Shown here in pieces: positions 44,130 to 51,876 of a stretch of 64,000 nucleotides of DNA. The notes below the pieces were generated by a model, which had not been told where the DNA came from, ran no database searches, and saw nothing but the letters and a program-made list of their open reading frames with translations. Position 1 is the stretch's first letter. Every line of letters starts with the position of its first letter. A program made the position numbers and the translations under genes. Source of the DNA: Streptomyces davaonensis JCM 4913 (GTDB lineage Bacteria; Actinomycetota; Actinomycetes; Streptomycetales; Streptomycetaceae); contig NC_020504.1 of NCBI RefSeq assembly GCF_000349325.1, positions 5,366,053 to 5,430,052 of the forward strand, in the 5' to 3' direction.

Positions 44130-45491
44130 GTGTCCCGGTTCGTGCGGCTACGCCTGGTTCCCGCCCTGCTCCTGCTGACGGCCTGCGGAGGTGGGGCGGA
44201 CGGCTCCCCCGGCGCCCCCGGCCTGGGCGACCCGTACTTCCCGAAGGCCGGCAACGGCGGCTACGACGTCAGCCACTACGCCCTGGTCCTCGACTACGAG
44301 CCCGACACCCGCCGCCTCTCCGGCACGGCGACCGTCACCGCCCGCGCCACCCAGGACCTCTCCTCCTTCAACCTGGACCTGAAGGGGCTCACCGTCGACG
44401 GCGTCACCGTCGAGGGCGAGAGCGCCGACTGGGACCGCGACGGCCACGAGCTGACGGTCCGCCCGTCCGAGGGCCTCGACGACGGCGAGACCTTCGCCGT
44501 CCGGGTCCGCTACTCCGGCACCCCGAAGACGATCACCGACCCGGACGGCTCCCAGGAGGGCTGGCTGCGCACCCCCGACGGCGCCCTCGCCCTCGGCGAG
44601 CCCACCGGCTCCATGGCCTGGTTCCCCGGTAACCACCACCCCGCCGACAAGGCGTCGTACGCCATCACGATCACCGTCCCCAAGGGCGTCGAGGCCGTCT
44701 CCAACGGGGAGCTGACCGGCGAGCGCACCGCCGAGGGCCGTACGACCTACGACTGGCGCGTCACCGAGCCGATGGCGAGTTACGTCGCCACGCTCGCGAT
44801 CGGGGAGTACGACATCCGCCGGGGCACGGCCGGGGACGTGCCGGTGTACACGGCCGTCGACCCCGATGTACCGGAGGTCGCTGACGAGCTGCGCGGCGCA
44901 CTGGAGTGGGCGGAGTACAACTTCGGCCCGTACCCCTTCTCCTCCACCGGCATGATCATCGCCCGTGCGGAAGCCTCCGACTACGCGCTGGAGACCCAGA
45001 ACCGGCCCGTCTTCCCCGGCGCCCCCGAAACCGAGCTGCTCGTCCACGAGCTGGCCCACCAGTGGTTCGGCAACTCCGTGACGCCCCGCACCTGGCGGGA
45101 CATGTGGCTCAACGAGGGCTTCGCCACCTACGCCGAGTGGCTGTGGGAGGAGGACCAGGGCGGCGACAGCGCCGAGGAGACCTTCGAGGCGCTGTACGAC
45201 TCCGACGACACCGACCTGTGGGCCTTCCCGCCCGCCGAGCCGCCCGGCGCCGCGGACATCTCCGACCGGCCGGTCTACGACCGCGGCGCCATGGTCGTCC
45301 ACCGGATCCGCGAGACGGTCGGCGACGAGGCGTTCTACGACCTCGTCCAGGGCTGGACGGCCGCCCACCGCCACGGCAACGCGGACACCGACGACTTCAC
45401 GCGCTACGTCGAACGGCACGCCCCGGACGAGGACTTCGACGCCGTCTGGGAGGACTGGCTGTACGGCGAGGGCAAGCCGGACCGCCCGTGA
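44130..45491 (+). CDS. Secreted lipoprotein M1-family zinc metallopeptidase
   Basis: A 453-residue aminopeptidase-N-like enzyme. The N-terminal lipobox (LLLLTAC) anchors it outside the membrane. The zinc site is HELAHQW followed by NEGFATYAEW, with the helper Glu in the first motif. The usual exopeptidase GAMEN-like loop appears degenerate near ALETQNRPVF, so specificity may differ from classic aminopeptidases. The C-terminal helical domain is shorter than in E. coli PepN. The GTG start gives a normal lipoprotein leader; a start 33 nt upstream is possible. Likely monocistronic, with a hairpin at its stop. Confidence 0.9.
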   Translation: MSRFVRLRLVPALLLLTACGGGADGSPGAPGLGDPYFPKAGNGGYDVSHYALVLDYEPDTRRLSGTATVTARATQDLSSFNLDLKGLTVDGVTVEGESADWDRDGHELTVRPSEGLDDGETFAVRVRYSGTPKTITDPDGSQEGWLRTPDGALALGEPTGSMAWFPGNHHPADKASYAITITVPKGVEAVSNGELTGERTAEGRTTYDWRVTEPMASYVATLAIGEYDIRRGTAGDVPVYTAVDPDVPEVADELRGALEWAEYNFGPYPFSSTGMIIARAEASDYALETQNRPVFPGAPETELLVHELAHQWFGNSVTPRTWRDMWLNEGFATYAEWLWEEDQGGDSAEETFEALYDSDDTDLWAFPPAEPPGAADISDRPVYDRGAMVVHRIRETVGDEAFYDLVQGWTAAHRHGNADTDDFTRYVERHAPDEDFDAVWEDWLYGEGKPDRP

Positions 45492-45500
45492 CGGTCCGGC
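45476..45500. terminator. Hairpin overlapping the M1 peptidase stop codon
   Basis: A perfect inverted repeat GCCGGACCG/CGGTCCGGC with a 7-nt loop that contains the TGA stop. It lies between convergent peptidase genes, with no T-run, so this is a tentative terminator. Confidence 0.5.
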
Positions 45501-45518
45501 TTCGGAGCGAGGACGGGG

Positions 45519-47120
45519 TCAGTTGACGTTGACCGCCTTCCAGGCCGCCGCCACCGCGTTGTACTCCGCGCCTCCCGAGCCGTACAGGTCGGCCGCCGCT
45601 TGGAGCGTCGCGGTGCGGGCGCCCGCGTAGTTGGTGGAGGAGGTCATGTACGTCGTCAGCGCCCGGTACCAGATCAGATAGGCCTTGGTGCGGCCGATGC
45701 CGGTGAGCGTGGAACCGTCGTAGGTCGGGGAGTCGTAGGAGACCCCGTTGATGGTCTTCGCGCCGCTGCCTTCGCTGAGCAGGTAGAAGAAGTGGTTGGC
45801 GACGCCCGAGGAGTAGTGCACATCGAGGCGGGCGACCGTGCGGGACCAGTAGTCGGCGGAGTTGCCGTCCTTGCTGGGCTTGTCCATGTAACGCAGCGGG
45901 GTGCCGTTGCCGCGGATGTCGATCTTCTCGCCGATGAGGTAGTCGCCGGTGTCGGAGGAGTTGTTCGCGAAGAACTCCACCGAGGTGCCGAGGATGTCGG
46001 AGGTGGCCTCGTTCAGGCCGCCGGACTCCCGGCTGTAGCGCAGGCCCGCGGTGGCCGAGGTCAGACCGTGGGTCATCTCGTGGCCGGCGACGTCGAGCGA
46101 GGTCAGCGGCTTGAGGTTGCCCGCGCCATCGCCGTACGTCATGCAGAAGCACTGGTCCGACCAGAAGGCGTTGACGTAGGCGTTGCCGTAGTGGACGCGC
46201 GAGTAGGCGGCCGCGCCGTCGCCGCGGATGCCGTTGCGGCCCAGCTCGTTCTTGTAGAAGTCCCAGGTCACGGCGGCGCCGTAGTGCGCGTCCACGGCCG
46301 CGGTCTGACGGTTCGTCGGGGTGCCGTCGCCCCAGACGTCGTCCGCGTCGTGGAAGAGGGTGCCGGTGCCGTTGGTGGCGCCGTTCAGGTCGTACGTCTT
46401 GTGGCCGCCGCGGCCGGCGTCGGTCAGGTCGTAGCCGCCGGAGGCGGCGGTGGTGCCGAGCGGGACCGTGCCGCTGTACTGGCTGGTGCCCGAGCCGGTC
46501 TCGATGGCCTCGAAGGAATGCAGGCGCTTGCCGGTGGCGGCGTCGGTGACGATGTGCAGTTCGCTCGGGGTGCCGTCGTGCTGGACGCCCTTGACGACGG
46601 TCTCGTAGGCCAGGACCGGCTTGCCGTCGGCGGCCCAGACGACCTTGCGGGGGGTCGTGGCGGTGCCCTCGGCAGCCGTCTTGAGGGCGGACTTCTTCGC
46701 GGTGGCGGCGGATATCGCGGCGTCGGTGGACGCCACGGCTATCCGGGCCTTGGTCGCCTTGCTGACGCTCTTGAGGTCGCCGGCCTTGGTGACATGCGTG
46801 ACCAGGTCGCCGCCGAGGACGGGCAGTCCGGCGTACGTCCGCTCATAGCGGGTGTGGACCGTGCCGTTCGCGTCCTTGACGACGTCCCGGACGACGAGCT
46901 TCTCCTGCGCGCCGAGCCCGAGTTCACGGGCGGTCGAACCGGCATCCGCCTGAGCCGACTTGATGGCGGCGGCCCGCGCGGAGGCGCTGAGGGGGAGGGT
47001 CGTGGCGCCGGGTTCGGGTGCCGCGCCGGCCGGGTTGTTCCCCAGCGCGAGCACGACCATCGCGGCCGACCCGATCAGGGCGATGGCGCGGGGGGCCGTC
47101 TTACGGGTGTGCTGACTCAC
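45519..47120 (-). CDS. Secreted M4-family (thermolysin-like) metallopeptidase
   Basis: A 533-residue preproenzyme: a signal peptide (about 1-35, ending GAA), a ~180-residue FTP/PepSY-type propeptide that chaperones folding, and a thermolysin-like catalytic domain. The zinc motif is VAGHEMTHGLTSATAGL with the third ligand in GGLNEATSDILG; the proton-donor His is in SSGVANHFFYLLSEGG-like context near residue 430. It degrades extracellular protein. The GTG start follows GAAGGAGA; an upstream in-frame extension of 37 residues is not a signal peptide. It is convergent with the M1 peptidase gene. Confidence 0.93.
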   Translation of the reverse strand: MSQHTRKTAPRAIALIGSAAMVVLALGNNPAGAAPEPGATTLPLSASARAAAIKSAQADAGSTARELGLGAQEKLVVRDVVKDANGTVHTRYERTYAGLPVLGGDLVTHVTKAGDLKSVSKATKARIAVASTDAAISAATAKKSALKTAAEGTATTPRKVVWAADGKPVLAYETVVKGVQHDGTPSELHIVTDAATGKRLHSFEAIETGSGTSQYSGTVPLGTTAASGGYDLTDAGRGGHKTYDLNGATNGTGTLFHDADDVWGDGTPTNRQTAAVDAHYGAAVTWDFYKNELGRNGIRGDGAAAYSRVHYGNAYVNAFWSDQCFCMTYGDGAGNLKPLTSLDVAGHEMTHGLTSATAGLRYSRESGGLNEATSDILGTSVEFFANNSSDTGDYLIGEKIDIRGNGTPLRYMDKPSKDGNSADYWSRTVARLDVHYSSGVANHFFYLLSEGSGAKTINGVSYDSPTYDGSTLTGIGRTKAYLIWYRALTTYMTSSTNYAGARTATLQAAADLYGSGGAEYNAVAAAWKAVNVN

Positions 47121-47273
47121 TCGGTCTCCTTCGTCGCTGGCCTCATGGTTGGGGCACAGGTGGGGCACAGAGTTGCGGCGAGCCAGGAGAGGGTGACACT
47201 TGAACCACCCTGTTTGACAGGGTGCGGTCAAGATTTTACGGCTTCGTATCCGAAACCCGATTCTGACGATCCG

Positions 47274-48224
47274 TTATGCGGACGTCTCCCACTTCGTCAG
47301 AAGCCGGGCGAGATCGGGCGGCCAGACCGGTTCCGGTTCGGCGGCCAACTCCTCGCGGGTCCACCAGCGCCAGGTGAGGATGCCGTCCTCGGCGTGGGCG
47401 GCGGCGAGTTGGGGGCCGGTCGGTTCGCGGCGCGGGCCGTGGGTGACGTAGATGTGCTCGTGCTGGTGGACGGGGCCCACGGCGTGGGTGAAGTCGTGCT
47501 CCCAGGTGCACAGCAGCGGCCCCGGCTCCAGATCCGTCCAGCCGGTCTCCTCGCGCAGCTCACGCAGGGCGCACTCGCGCGGGACCTCGCCGGACTCGAG
47601 ACCGCCGCCGGGCGGCGCCCAGTGGACACCGACCTCGACGTTGTCGTACCGGAACAGGAGGACCGCACCCTCCGGGTCGACCACGACCACCCGGGCGGCG
47701 CGGCGCGGGATGCGCAGCGGCTTGCGCAGGACCGAGCAGAGGCGGCCCATGCCCCGGTCCTCGCGCTCGTCGATGACCTCGTATCCGAGCGCGGTCCAGA
47801 AGGCGAGACCCTTGGGGTTGTCGGCGAGCACGGCGAGCCGTACGGCGGTCCGCCCGGCCGCGCGGAACCGCTCCTCCACGGCCTGCGCGATCCGCCGCCC
47901 GAACCCCCGCCCCTGCACGCTCGCGTCCACCATGAGCAGCCCGATCCACGGATCCGGATCGGCCGGGTCGGGGTGCCGGGCGAGGGTGATCACGACCCCG
48001 ACGAGCCGCCCCTCGCTCCGGGCGAGCAACACCTCGGCGTCCGGACGCGCCAACTCATCCGCCAGCGCCGCCGCCACCTGCTCCGGCCGTACGTCGTCCG
48101 GATCCGGGAAGTCCCCGCTGAGAGCGTGGAATTCACGGTTGGCGGCGTAGAGAGCGGTGAGCTCGGTCAGCAGGGGGGCGGGGATGTCGTGGTCGGCGGT
48201 GAGGGGCAGGGGCTCGATCAGCAT
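47274..48224 (-). CDS. GNAT acetyltransferase-Nudix hydrolase fusion
   Basis: A 316-residue two-domain protein. The N-terminal ~165 residues are a GNAT acetyltransferase with the acetyl-CoA motif VQGRGFGRRIA and the C-terminal block NPKGLAFWTALGYEV. The C-terminal half is a Nudix domain whose box reads GGGLESGEVPRECALRELREETGW, matching GX5EX7REUXEEXGU, so it is catalytically complete. The pairing suggests activity on an aminoacyl- or acyl-nucleotide-like metabolite, or two steps on one molecule; the substrate is unknown. It stands alone, preceded by the terD terminator. Confidence 0.88.
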   Translation of the reverse strand: MLIEPLPLTADHDIPAPLLTELTALYAANREFHALSGDFPDPDDVRPEQVAAALADELARPDAEVLLARSEGRLVGVVITLARHPDPADPDPWIGLLMVDASVQGRGFGRRIAQAVEERFRAAGRTAVRLAVLADNPKGLAFWTALGYEVIDEREDRGMGRLCSVLRKPLRIPRRAARVVVVDPEGAVLLFRYDNVEVGVHWAPPGGGLESGEVPRECALRELREETGWTDLEPGPLLCTWEHDFTHAVGPVHQHEHIYVTHGPRREPTGPQLAAAHAEDGILTWRWWTREELAAEPEPVWPPDLARLLTKWETSA

Positions 48225-48249
48225 GCCGGGGAGGGTACTGCCCTACGAC

Positions 48250-48277
48250 CGAACCCCCGGCCGGAGCCGGGGGTTCG
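48250..48277 (-). terminator. Terminator after terD
   Basis: A perfect inverted repeat: 12-nt arms (CGAACCCCCGGC) and a CGGA tetraloop, 30 nt past the terD stop on the minus strand. Confidence 0.8.
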
Positions 48278-48307
48278 GGTGCGTCGGTGTCCGCGATCGG
48301 ACGCCGA

Positions 48308-48883
48308 TCAGACGTTGACGCCGAAGTCCTGCGCGATGCCCACCAGGCCCGAGGCGTAGCCCTGGCCGACGGCGCGGAACTTCCACTCGGCGCCGTTGCG
48401 GTAGAGCTCGCCGAAGACCATGGCCGTCTCGGTGGCCGCGTCCTCGGAGAGGTCGTAGCGGGCGATCTCGGCGCCGCCGGCCTGGTTGAGGATGCGGATG
48501 TAGGCGTTGCGGACCTGGCCGAAGTTCTGCGAGCGGCCCTCGGCCTCGTAGATCGAGACCGGGAAGACGATCTTCTCGATGTCGGCGGGGAGGCCCGCCA
48601 GGTTGACGTTGATCGCCTCGTCGTCGCCCGCGCCCTCGCCCGTGCGGTTGTCGCCGGTGTGGACGATGGTCTGGTCCGGGGTCTGCTTGTTGTTGAAGAA
48701 CACGAAGTGGGCGTCGGAGTAGACCTTGCCCTGCGTGTTGACCGCGATCGCGGAGGCGTCGAGGTCGAAGTCCGTGCCGGTGGTGGTGCGGACGTCCCAG
48801 CCGAGGCCCACGGTGACGGCGGTCAGGCCCGGAGCCTCCTTGGTGAGCGAGACGTTGCCACCCTTGGACAGGCTTACAGCCAT
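48308..48883 (-). CDS. TerD-family calcium-binding stress protein
   Basis: A 191-residue TerD-family protein of the tellurite/stress group. It begins [49 protein letters not shown], and the acidic loops that bind calcium recur as [18 protein letters not shown]. The fold is a beta-sandwich and the usual length is 191-192, so it is intact. In Streptomyces TerD paralogues affect differentiation and calcium responses. There is no ter operon here; it is a stand-alone copy with its own terminator. Confidence 0.94.
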   Translation of the reverse strand: MAVSLSKGGNVSLTKEAPGLTAVTVGLGWDVRTTTGTDFDLDASAIAVNTQGKVYSDAHFVFFNNKQTPDQTIVHTGDNRTGEGAGDDEAINVNLAGLPADIEKIVFPVSIYEAEGRSQNFGQVRNAYIRILNQAGGAEIARYDLSEDAATETAMVFGELYRNGAEWKFRAVGQGYASGLVGIAQDFGVNV

Positions 48884-49059
48884 TGTTGGGAGTCCCTTCC
48901 CTCGTTTGCGTACGGCAGTACGGCCTTGAAGCTACAGCTACCCCTAAGAACGCGGAGAGGGGTGGCGAAGGTTCCAGGTGTCTTTACTTTCTTTACCAAG
49001 CACCATTCGAACGGCTCACCGCAATATTGGGGTGACGTGGACCGGACAGAGCGGGGAAC

Positions 49060-49497
49060 ATGGACGGCATGTCCGGTCCTCACGTCATCCGCGGCTCCGT
49101 CTCCCTTCCCGAGGCCGAGCTCATGTGGCGTTTCTCGCGTTCCTCCGGGCCCGGCGGACAGCACGTCAACACCAGTGACTCGCAGGTCGAACTCCGCTTC
49201 GACCTCGCCCGTACCGAGGCGCTGCCCGAGGTGTGGAAGCAGCGGGCCCTGGAGCGGCTCGCGGGACGTCTCGTCGACGGCGTCGTCACCGTACGGGCCT
49301 CCGAGCACCGCTCCCAGTGGCGCAACCGCGAGACCGCGGCCGTACGACTCGCCTCGCTCCTGGCGGAGGCCACCGCGCCGCCGCCGAAGCCCCGCAAGCC
49401 GACCCGCATCCCGCGCGGCATCAACGAGCGCCGCCTCCGGGAGAAGAAGCAGCGCTCGCAGACCAAGCGGGGGCGGACCGGGCAGGACTGGGGCTAG
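49060..49497 (+). CDS. arfB: ArfB/YaeJ-type alternative ribosome rescue factor
   Basis: A 145-residue peptidyl-tRNA hydrolase of the class I release-factor family. The catalytic GGQ is in SSGPGGQHVNTSDSQVELRFDL. The C-terminal ~30 residues are Arg/Lys-rich (RRLREKKQRSQTKRGRTGQDW) and should lie in the mRNA channel of stalled ribosomes lacking a codon. Two ATG codons nine bases apart are possible starts. There is no tRNA-mimic codon-recognition domain, which separates it from PrfA/PrfB. Confidence 0.92.
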   Translation: MDGMSGPHVIRGSVSLPEAELMWRFSRSSGPGGQHVNTSDSQVELRFDLARTEALPEVWKQRALERLAGRLVDGVVTVRASEHRSQWRNRETAAVRLASLLAEATAPPPKPRKPTRIPRGINERRLREKKQRSQTKRGRTGQDWG

Positions 49498-49587
49498 AAC
49501 CGCTCGCTGTCAGCTGTCAGCTGTCACATCCTTCTCCTCCCCTCCGTCATGCCAGTGGAGTGACCACCGCGGTCACCGCGAGAGGGC

Positions 49588-50442
49588 GTGACGGACCTGA
49601 TGACCACCGACGACGACTTCCTCGCCGAGCGCTTCGAGGCGCACCGGCCCCATCTGCGTGCCGTGGCTCATCGCATGCTCGGCTCCTCCGCCGAGGCCGA
49701 GGACGCCGTGCAGGAGGCCTGGTTCCGGCTCAGCCGGTCCGGGGCTGCCGGGATCGACAACCTCGGCGGCTGGCTGACCACCGTCGTCGGCCGGGTCTGC
49801 CTCGACCTGCTGCGTTCCCGTGGCTCACGCGCCGAGCGGCCGCTGGACGCCGTAGGGCCGGAGCCCGCCGACACCGCGGGACCCGAGCAGGACGCGCTGC
49901 TCGCCGACTCGGTGGGCGTCGCCCTGCTGGTGGTGCTGGAGGCCCTGACGCCCGCCGAGCGGCTGGCGTTCGTGCTGCACGACCTGTTCGGGGTGTCCTT
50001 CGAGGAGATCGCGGCCGTGGTCGGCCGTACCCCCGCCGCCGCGCGGCAGCTCGCCAGCCGGGCCCGGCGCCGGGTGCGCGGGGCGGAACCGGCGGGCGGC
50101 GATCCGGCGCGGCAGCGGGCGGTCGTGGACGCCTTCCTGGCCGCCGCGCGGGAGGGCGACTTCGACGCGCTGGTCGAGGTCCTCGATCCGGACGTCGTGG
50201 CTCGCACCGAGGCCGGGATCACCACCGGCGCCCTCGCCGTGGCCAAGGGCGCGTCCGGGTTCGCGGCTCTCGCCCGGCTCTCCCGGCCCGCTCTCGTCGA
50301 CGGCCGTCCGGGCCTCGCGACGCTGGTCGACGGGCGACTGGACCGGGTCCTGGGCTTCACCGTCGTACGGGACCGGATCGCTGTCGTCGACATCATCACG
50401 GACCCGGGGCGACTGGCTTCACTGGACGTGCGACTCGTTTAG
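49588..50442 (+). CDS. ECF sigma factor of the SigJ type (sigma2-sigma4-SnoaL-like)
   Basis: A 284-residue sigma factor. Region 2 includes AEDAVQEAWFRLSRSGA, and region 4 is LTPAERLAFVLHDLFGVSFEEIAAVVGRTPAAARQLASRARRRVRG. About 100 C-terminal residues form a SnoaL-like domain (AFLAAAREGDFDALVEVLDPDVVARTEAG) that in this group helps control sigma activity in place of a neighbouring anti-sigma factor. No anti-sigma gene is adjacent. GTG start at 49,588; an ATG four codons later is also possible. The target promoters are unknown. Confidence 0.9.
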   Translation: MTDLMTTDDDFLAERFEAHRPHLRAVAHRMLGSSAEAEDAVQEAWFRLSRSGAAGIDNLGGWLTTVVGRVCLDLLRSRGSRAERPLDAVGPEPADTAGPEQDALLADSVGVALLVVLEALTPAERLAFVLHDLFGVSFEEIAAVVGRTPAAARQLASRARRRVRGAEPAGGDPARQRAVVDAFLAAAREGDFDALVEVLDPDVVARTEAGITTGALAVAKGASGFAALARLSRPALVDGRPGLATLVDGRLDRVLGFTVVRDRIAVVDIITDPGRLASLDVRLV

Positions 50443-50460
50443 GAGAGTCCCAGGAGATGC

Positions 50461-50934
50461 CTAGGAGAGCTTCAGGACCCCCACCGTCTGGCCCCCGCTC
50501 GTCTCCCCGTTCGGCTCGAAGCCGAGGCCCAGGTAGAAGCCCTCGGGGCCGTCCGGGCCCGGATGCCAGGTGACGTACAGCTCCTTCGTGCCCCGGGTGC
50601 GGAGTTCCGCCGCGACCGACTCGACCGCGAAGCGGCCGTAGCCGCGGCCCTGTTCGTCCGCCGCGATGTTGAGGCGCCACAGGCCGGAGCGGTGGACGGT
50701 GCCGTCGCCGTGCCAGTCGATGTCGAGGAAGGCCATCAGGAAGCCGACCGGACGGCCGTCGTCGACGATCAGGCGCGGCCAGGCGACCCCGGGCCACACG
50801 TAGGCCTCGGCGAGCGAGTGCGCCACCGGCTCGACCGCGTGTTCCTGGTCCGGGCGTATCCGGATGCCGAGCGCGGCCTCGATATTTTTCGGCGTCAGCG
50901 TTTCGAGGCGGGGGCCAGTGGCGGTGATCGTCAT
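50461..50934 (-). CDS. GNAT N-acetyltransferase
   Basis: A 157-residue acetyltransferase. The CoA-binding motif is EQGRGYGRFAVESVAAEL, followed by TKELYVTWHPGPDGPEGFYLGLGFEPNGE, the usual strand-helix end of the fold. The N-terminal half (ENIEAALGIRIRPDQEHAVEPVAHSLAEAYV) has the flexible substrate loop. Substrate unknown. It lies convergent to the sigma factor gene, 18 nt between stops, and 48 nt downstream of the flavin reductase gene on the same strand, so it may be cotranscribed with it. Confidence 0.85.
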   Translation of the reverse strand: MTITATGPRLETLTPKNIEAALGIRIRPDQEHAVEPVAHSLAEAYVWPGVAWPRLIVDDGRPVGFLMAFLDIDWHGDGTVHRSGLWRLNIAADEQGRGYGRFAVESVAAELRTRGTKELYVTWHPGPDGPEGFYLGLGFEPNGETSGGQTVGVLKLS

Positions 50935-50982
50935 GCGCGCACCCTAGGAGGCGAGTTCACCGTCCGTCACTTGAATTCCCGC

Positions 50983-51561
50983 TCAGCCCAATTGGCGATA
51001 GCGACCGCGGAAATACATCAGTGGACCGCCCTCCGCGCTCGGCACCCTCGCCGTCAGGACACGGCCGACGACCAGCGTGTGGTCGCCCGCCACCATGCGC
51101 TGCTCGGTCCGGCACTCCAACTGCGCCAGCGCGCCGCCCACCAGCGCGGCGCCGGTCGCCTCGCCGCGGACGTACGGGATGTCCTCGAAGAGGAGGCGGT
51201 CGCTGATGCGGCCCTTCATGGCGAAGCGGCCGGCGATGTGCCGCTGGCTCTCGGACAGCACCGAGACCGCCCACAGGGGCTGCTCGTCGAGCAGGTCGTC
51301 CATGCGTGCGCCGTTGCGCAGGCTGACCAGCACCAGGGGCGGGTCCAGGGAGACCGACAGGAACGCCGTCGCCGTCATGCCCACGTCCTCGCCCTTGGGG
51401 CCGTCCGGGGCGAGCGGGGGTTCGAAGGCGGTCACCAGGACCACGCCCGCGGCCAGCCGGGACATGGCGGCACGGAACTCGTCGTTGCTCACCCCCTCAG
51501 CATGCCCGGCGCGAGGCGGGGCGGTGATCGGGGCGGGCGGGGCGGAGGGAGTCTTCGGCAC
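50983..51561 (-). CDS. Flavin reductase family protein
   Basis: A 192-residue flavin-dependent reductase with a split beta-barrel. Blocks are FRAAMSRLAAGVVLVTAFEP, GMTATAFLSVSLDPPLVLVSLR and GRFAMKGRISDRLLF, the flavin-binding surface of the HpaC/ActVB type. It reduces free FMN or FAD with NAD(P)H, usually to serve a monooxygenase; none is next to it. The first ~25 residues are Pro/Ala-rich and probably disordered; a GTG 23 codons downstream is an alternative start. Confidence 0.86.
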   Translation of the reverse strand: MPKTPSAPPAPITAPPRAGHAEGVSNDEFRAAMSRLAAGVVLVTAFEPPLAPDGPKGEDVGMTATAFLSVSLDPPLVLVSLRNGARMDDLLDEQPLWAVSVLSESQRHIAGRFAMKGRISDRLLFEDIPYVRGEATGAALVGGALAQLECRTEQRMVAGDHTLVVGRVLTARVPSAEGGPLMYFRGRYRQLG

Positions 51562-51876
51562 GCCGGAAACGCTAATCTCCGGTGCGTGGGGGTCGCATCG
51601 GGCCCGGGGCCGAGTACGGTCCTAGGACCTTCGACGGAGCGTTGCCGTCACATCTGCGGACATCGAAACTTTGCGTTCAGTAAACGCATAGGAGAAACAC
51701 AGAAATCCCACTCAATTGTTCATCTTTAGCTGTGACTTGAGTCACAAGGGCCGATAATTGTTGACCCTGTGTACCGAGTGAGCAGCGCGCTGTGATTCAG
51801 TGGCGGGGAAGCTGACGCAATCGATACGCCGATGAGAACCCTTGATTCGCTGCGAGGTCTCGGGGGGAGGGCGAGC
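51562..51876. other. Regulatory region upstream of cdgB
   Basis: About 315 nt between divergent genes, AT-richer than its surroundings around 51,650-51,790. It contains the CRP-type palindrome at 51,731-51,746. No open frame here has coding character. Confidence 0.6.
51731..51746. promoter_or_regulatory. CRP/FNR-type operator upstream of cdgB
   Basis: TGTGACTTGAGTCACA, a perfect 7+2+7 palindrome that matches the CRP consensus TGTGA-N6-TCACA exactly. It lies 131 nt upstream of the cdgB start. Streptomyces Crp recognises a similar GTGA-N6-TCAC element. Confidence 0.7.

Noticed and set aside
45600..48359. A 919-codon plus-strand open frame across the M4 peptidase and GNAT-Nudix genes
   Set aside because: Antisense to two genes with intact catalytic motifs; Gly/Val/Arg-rich composition and no ribosome site.
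51731..51746. BldD operator upstream of cdgB
   Set aside because: cdgB is a known BldD target in Streptomyces, but this palindrome fits the CRP consensus better (TGTGA-N6-TCACA) than the BldD one; BldD could still bind elsewhere in the region.
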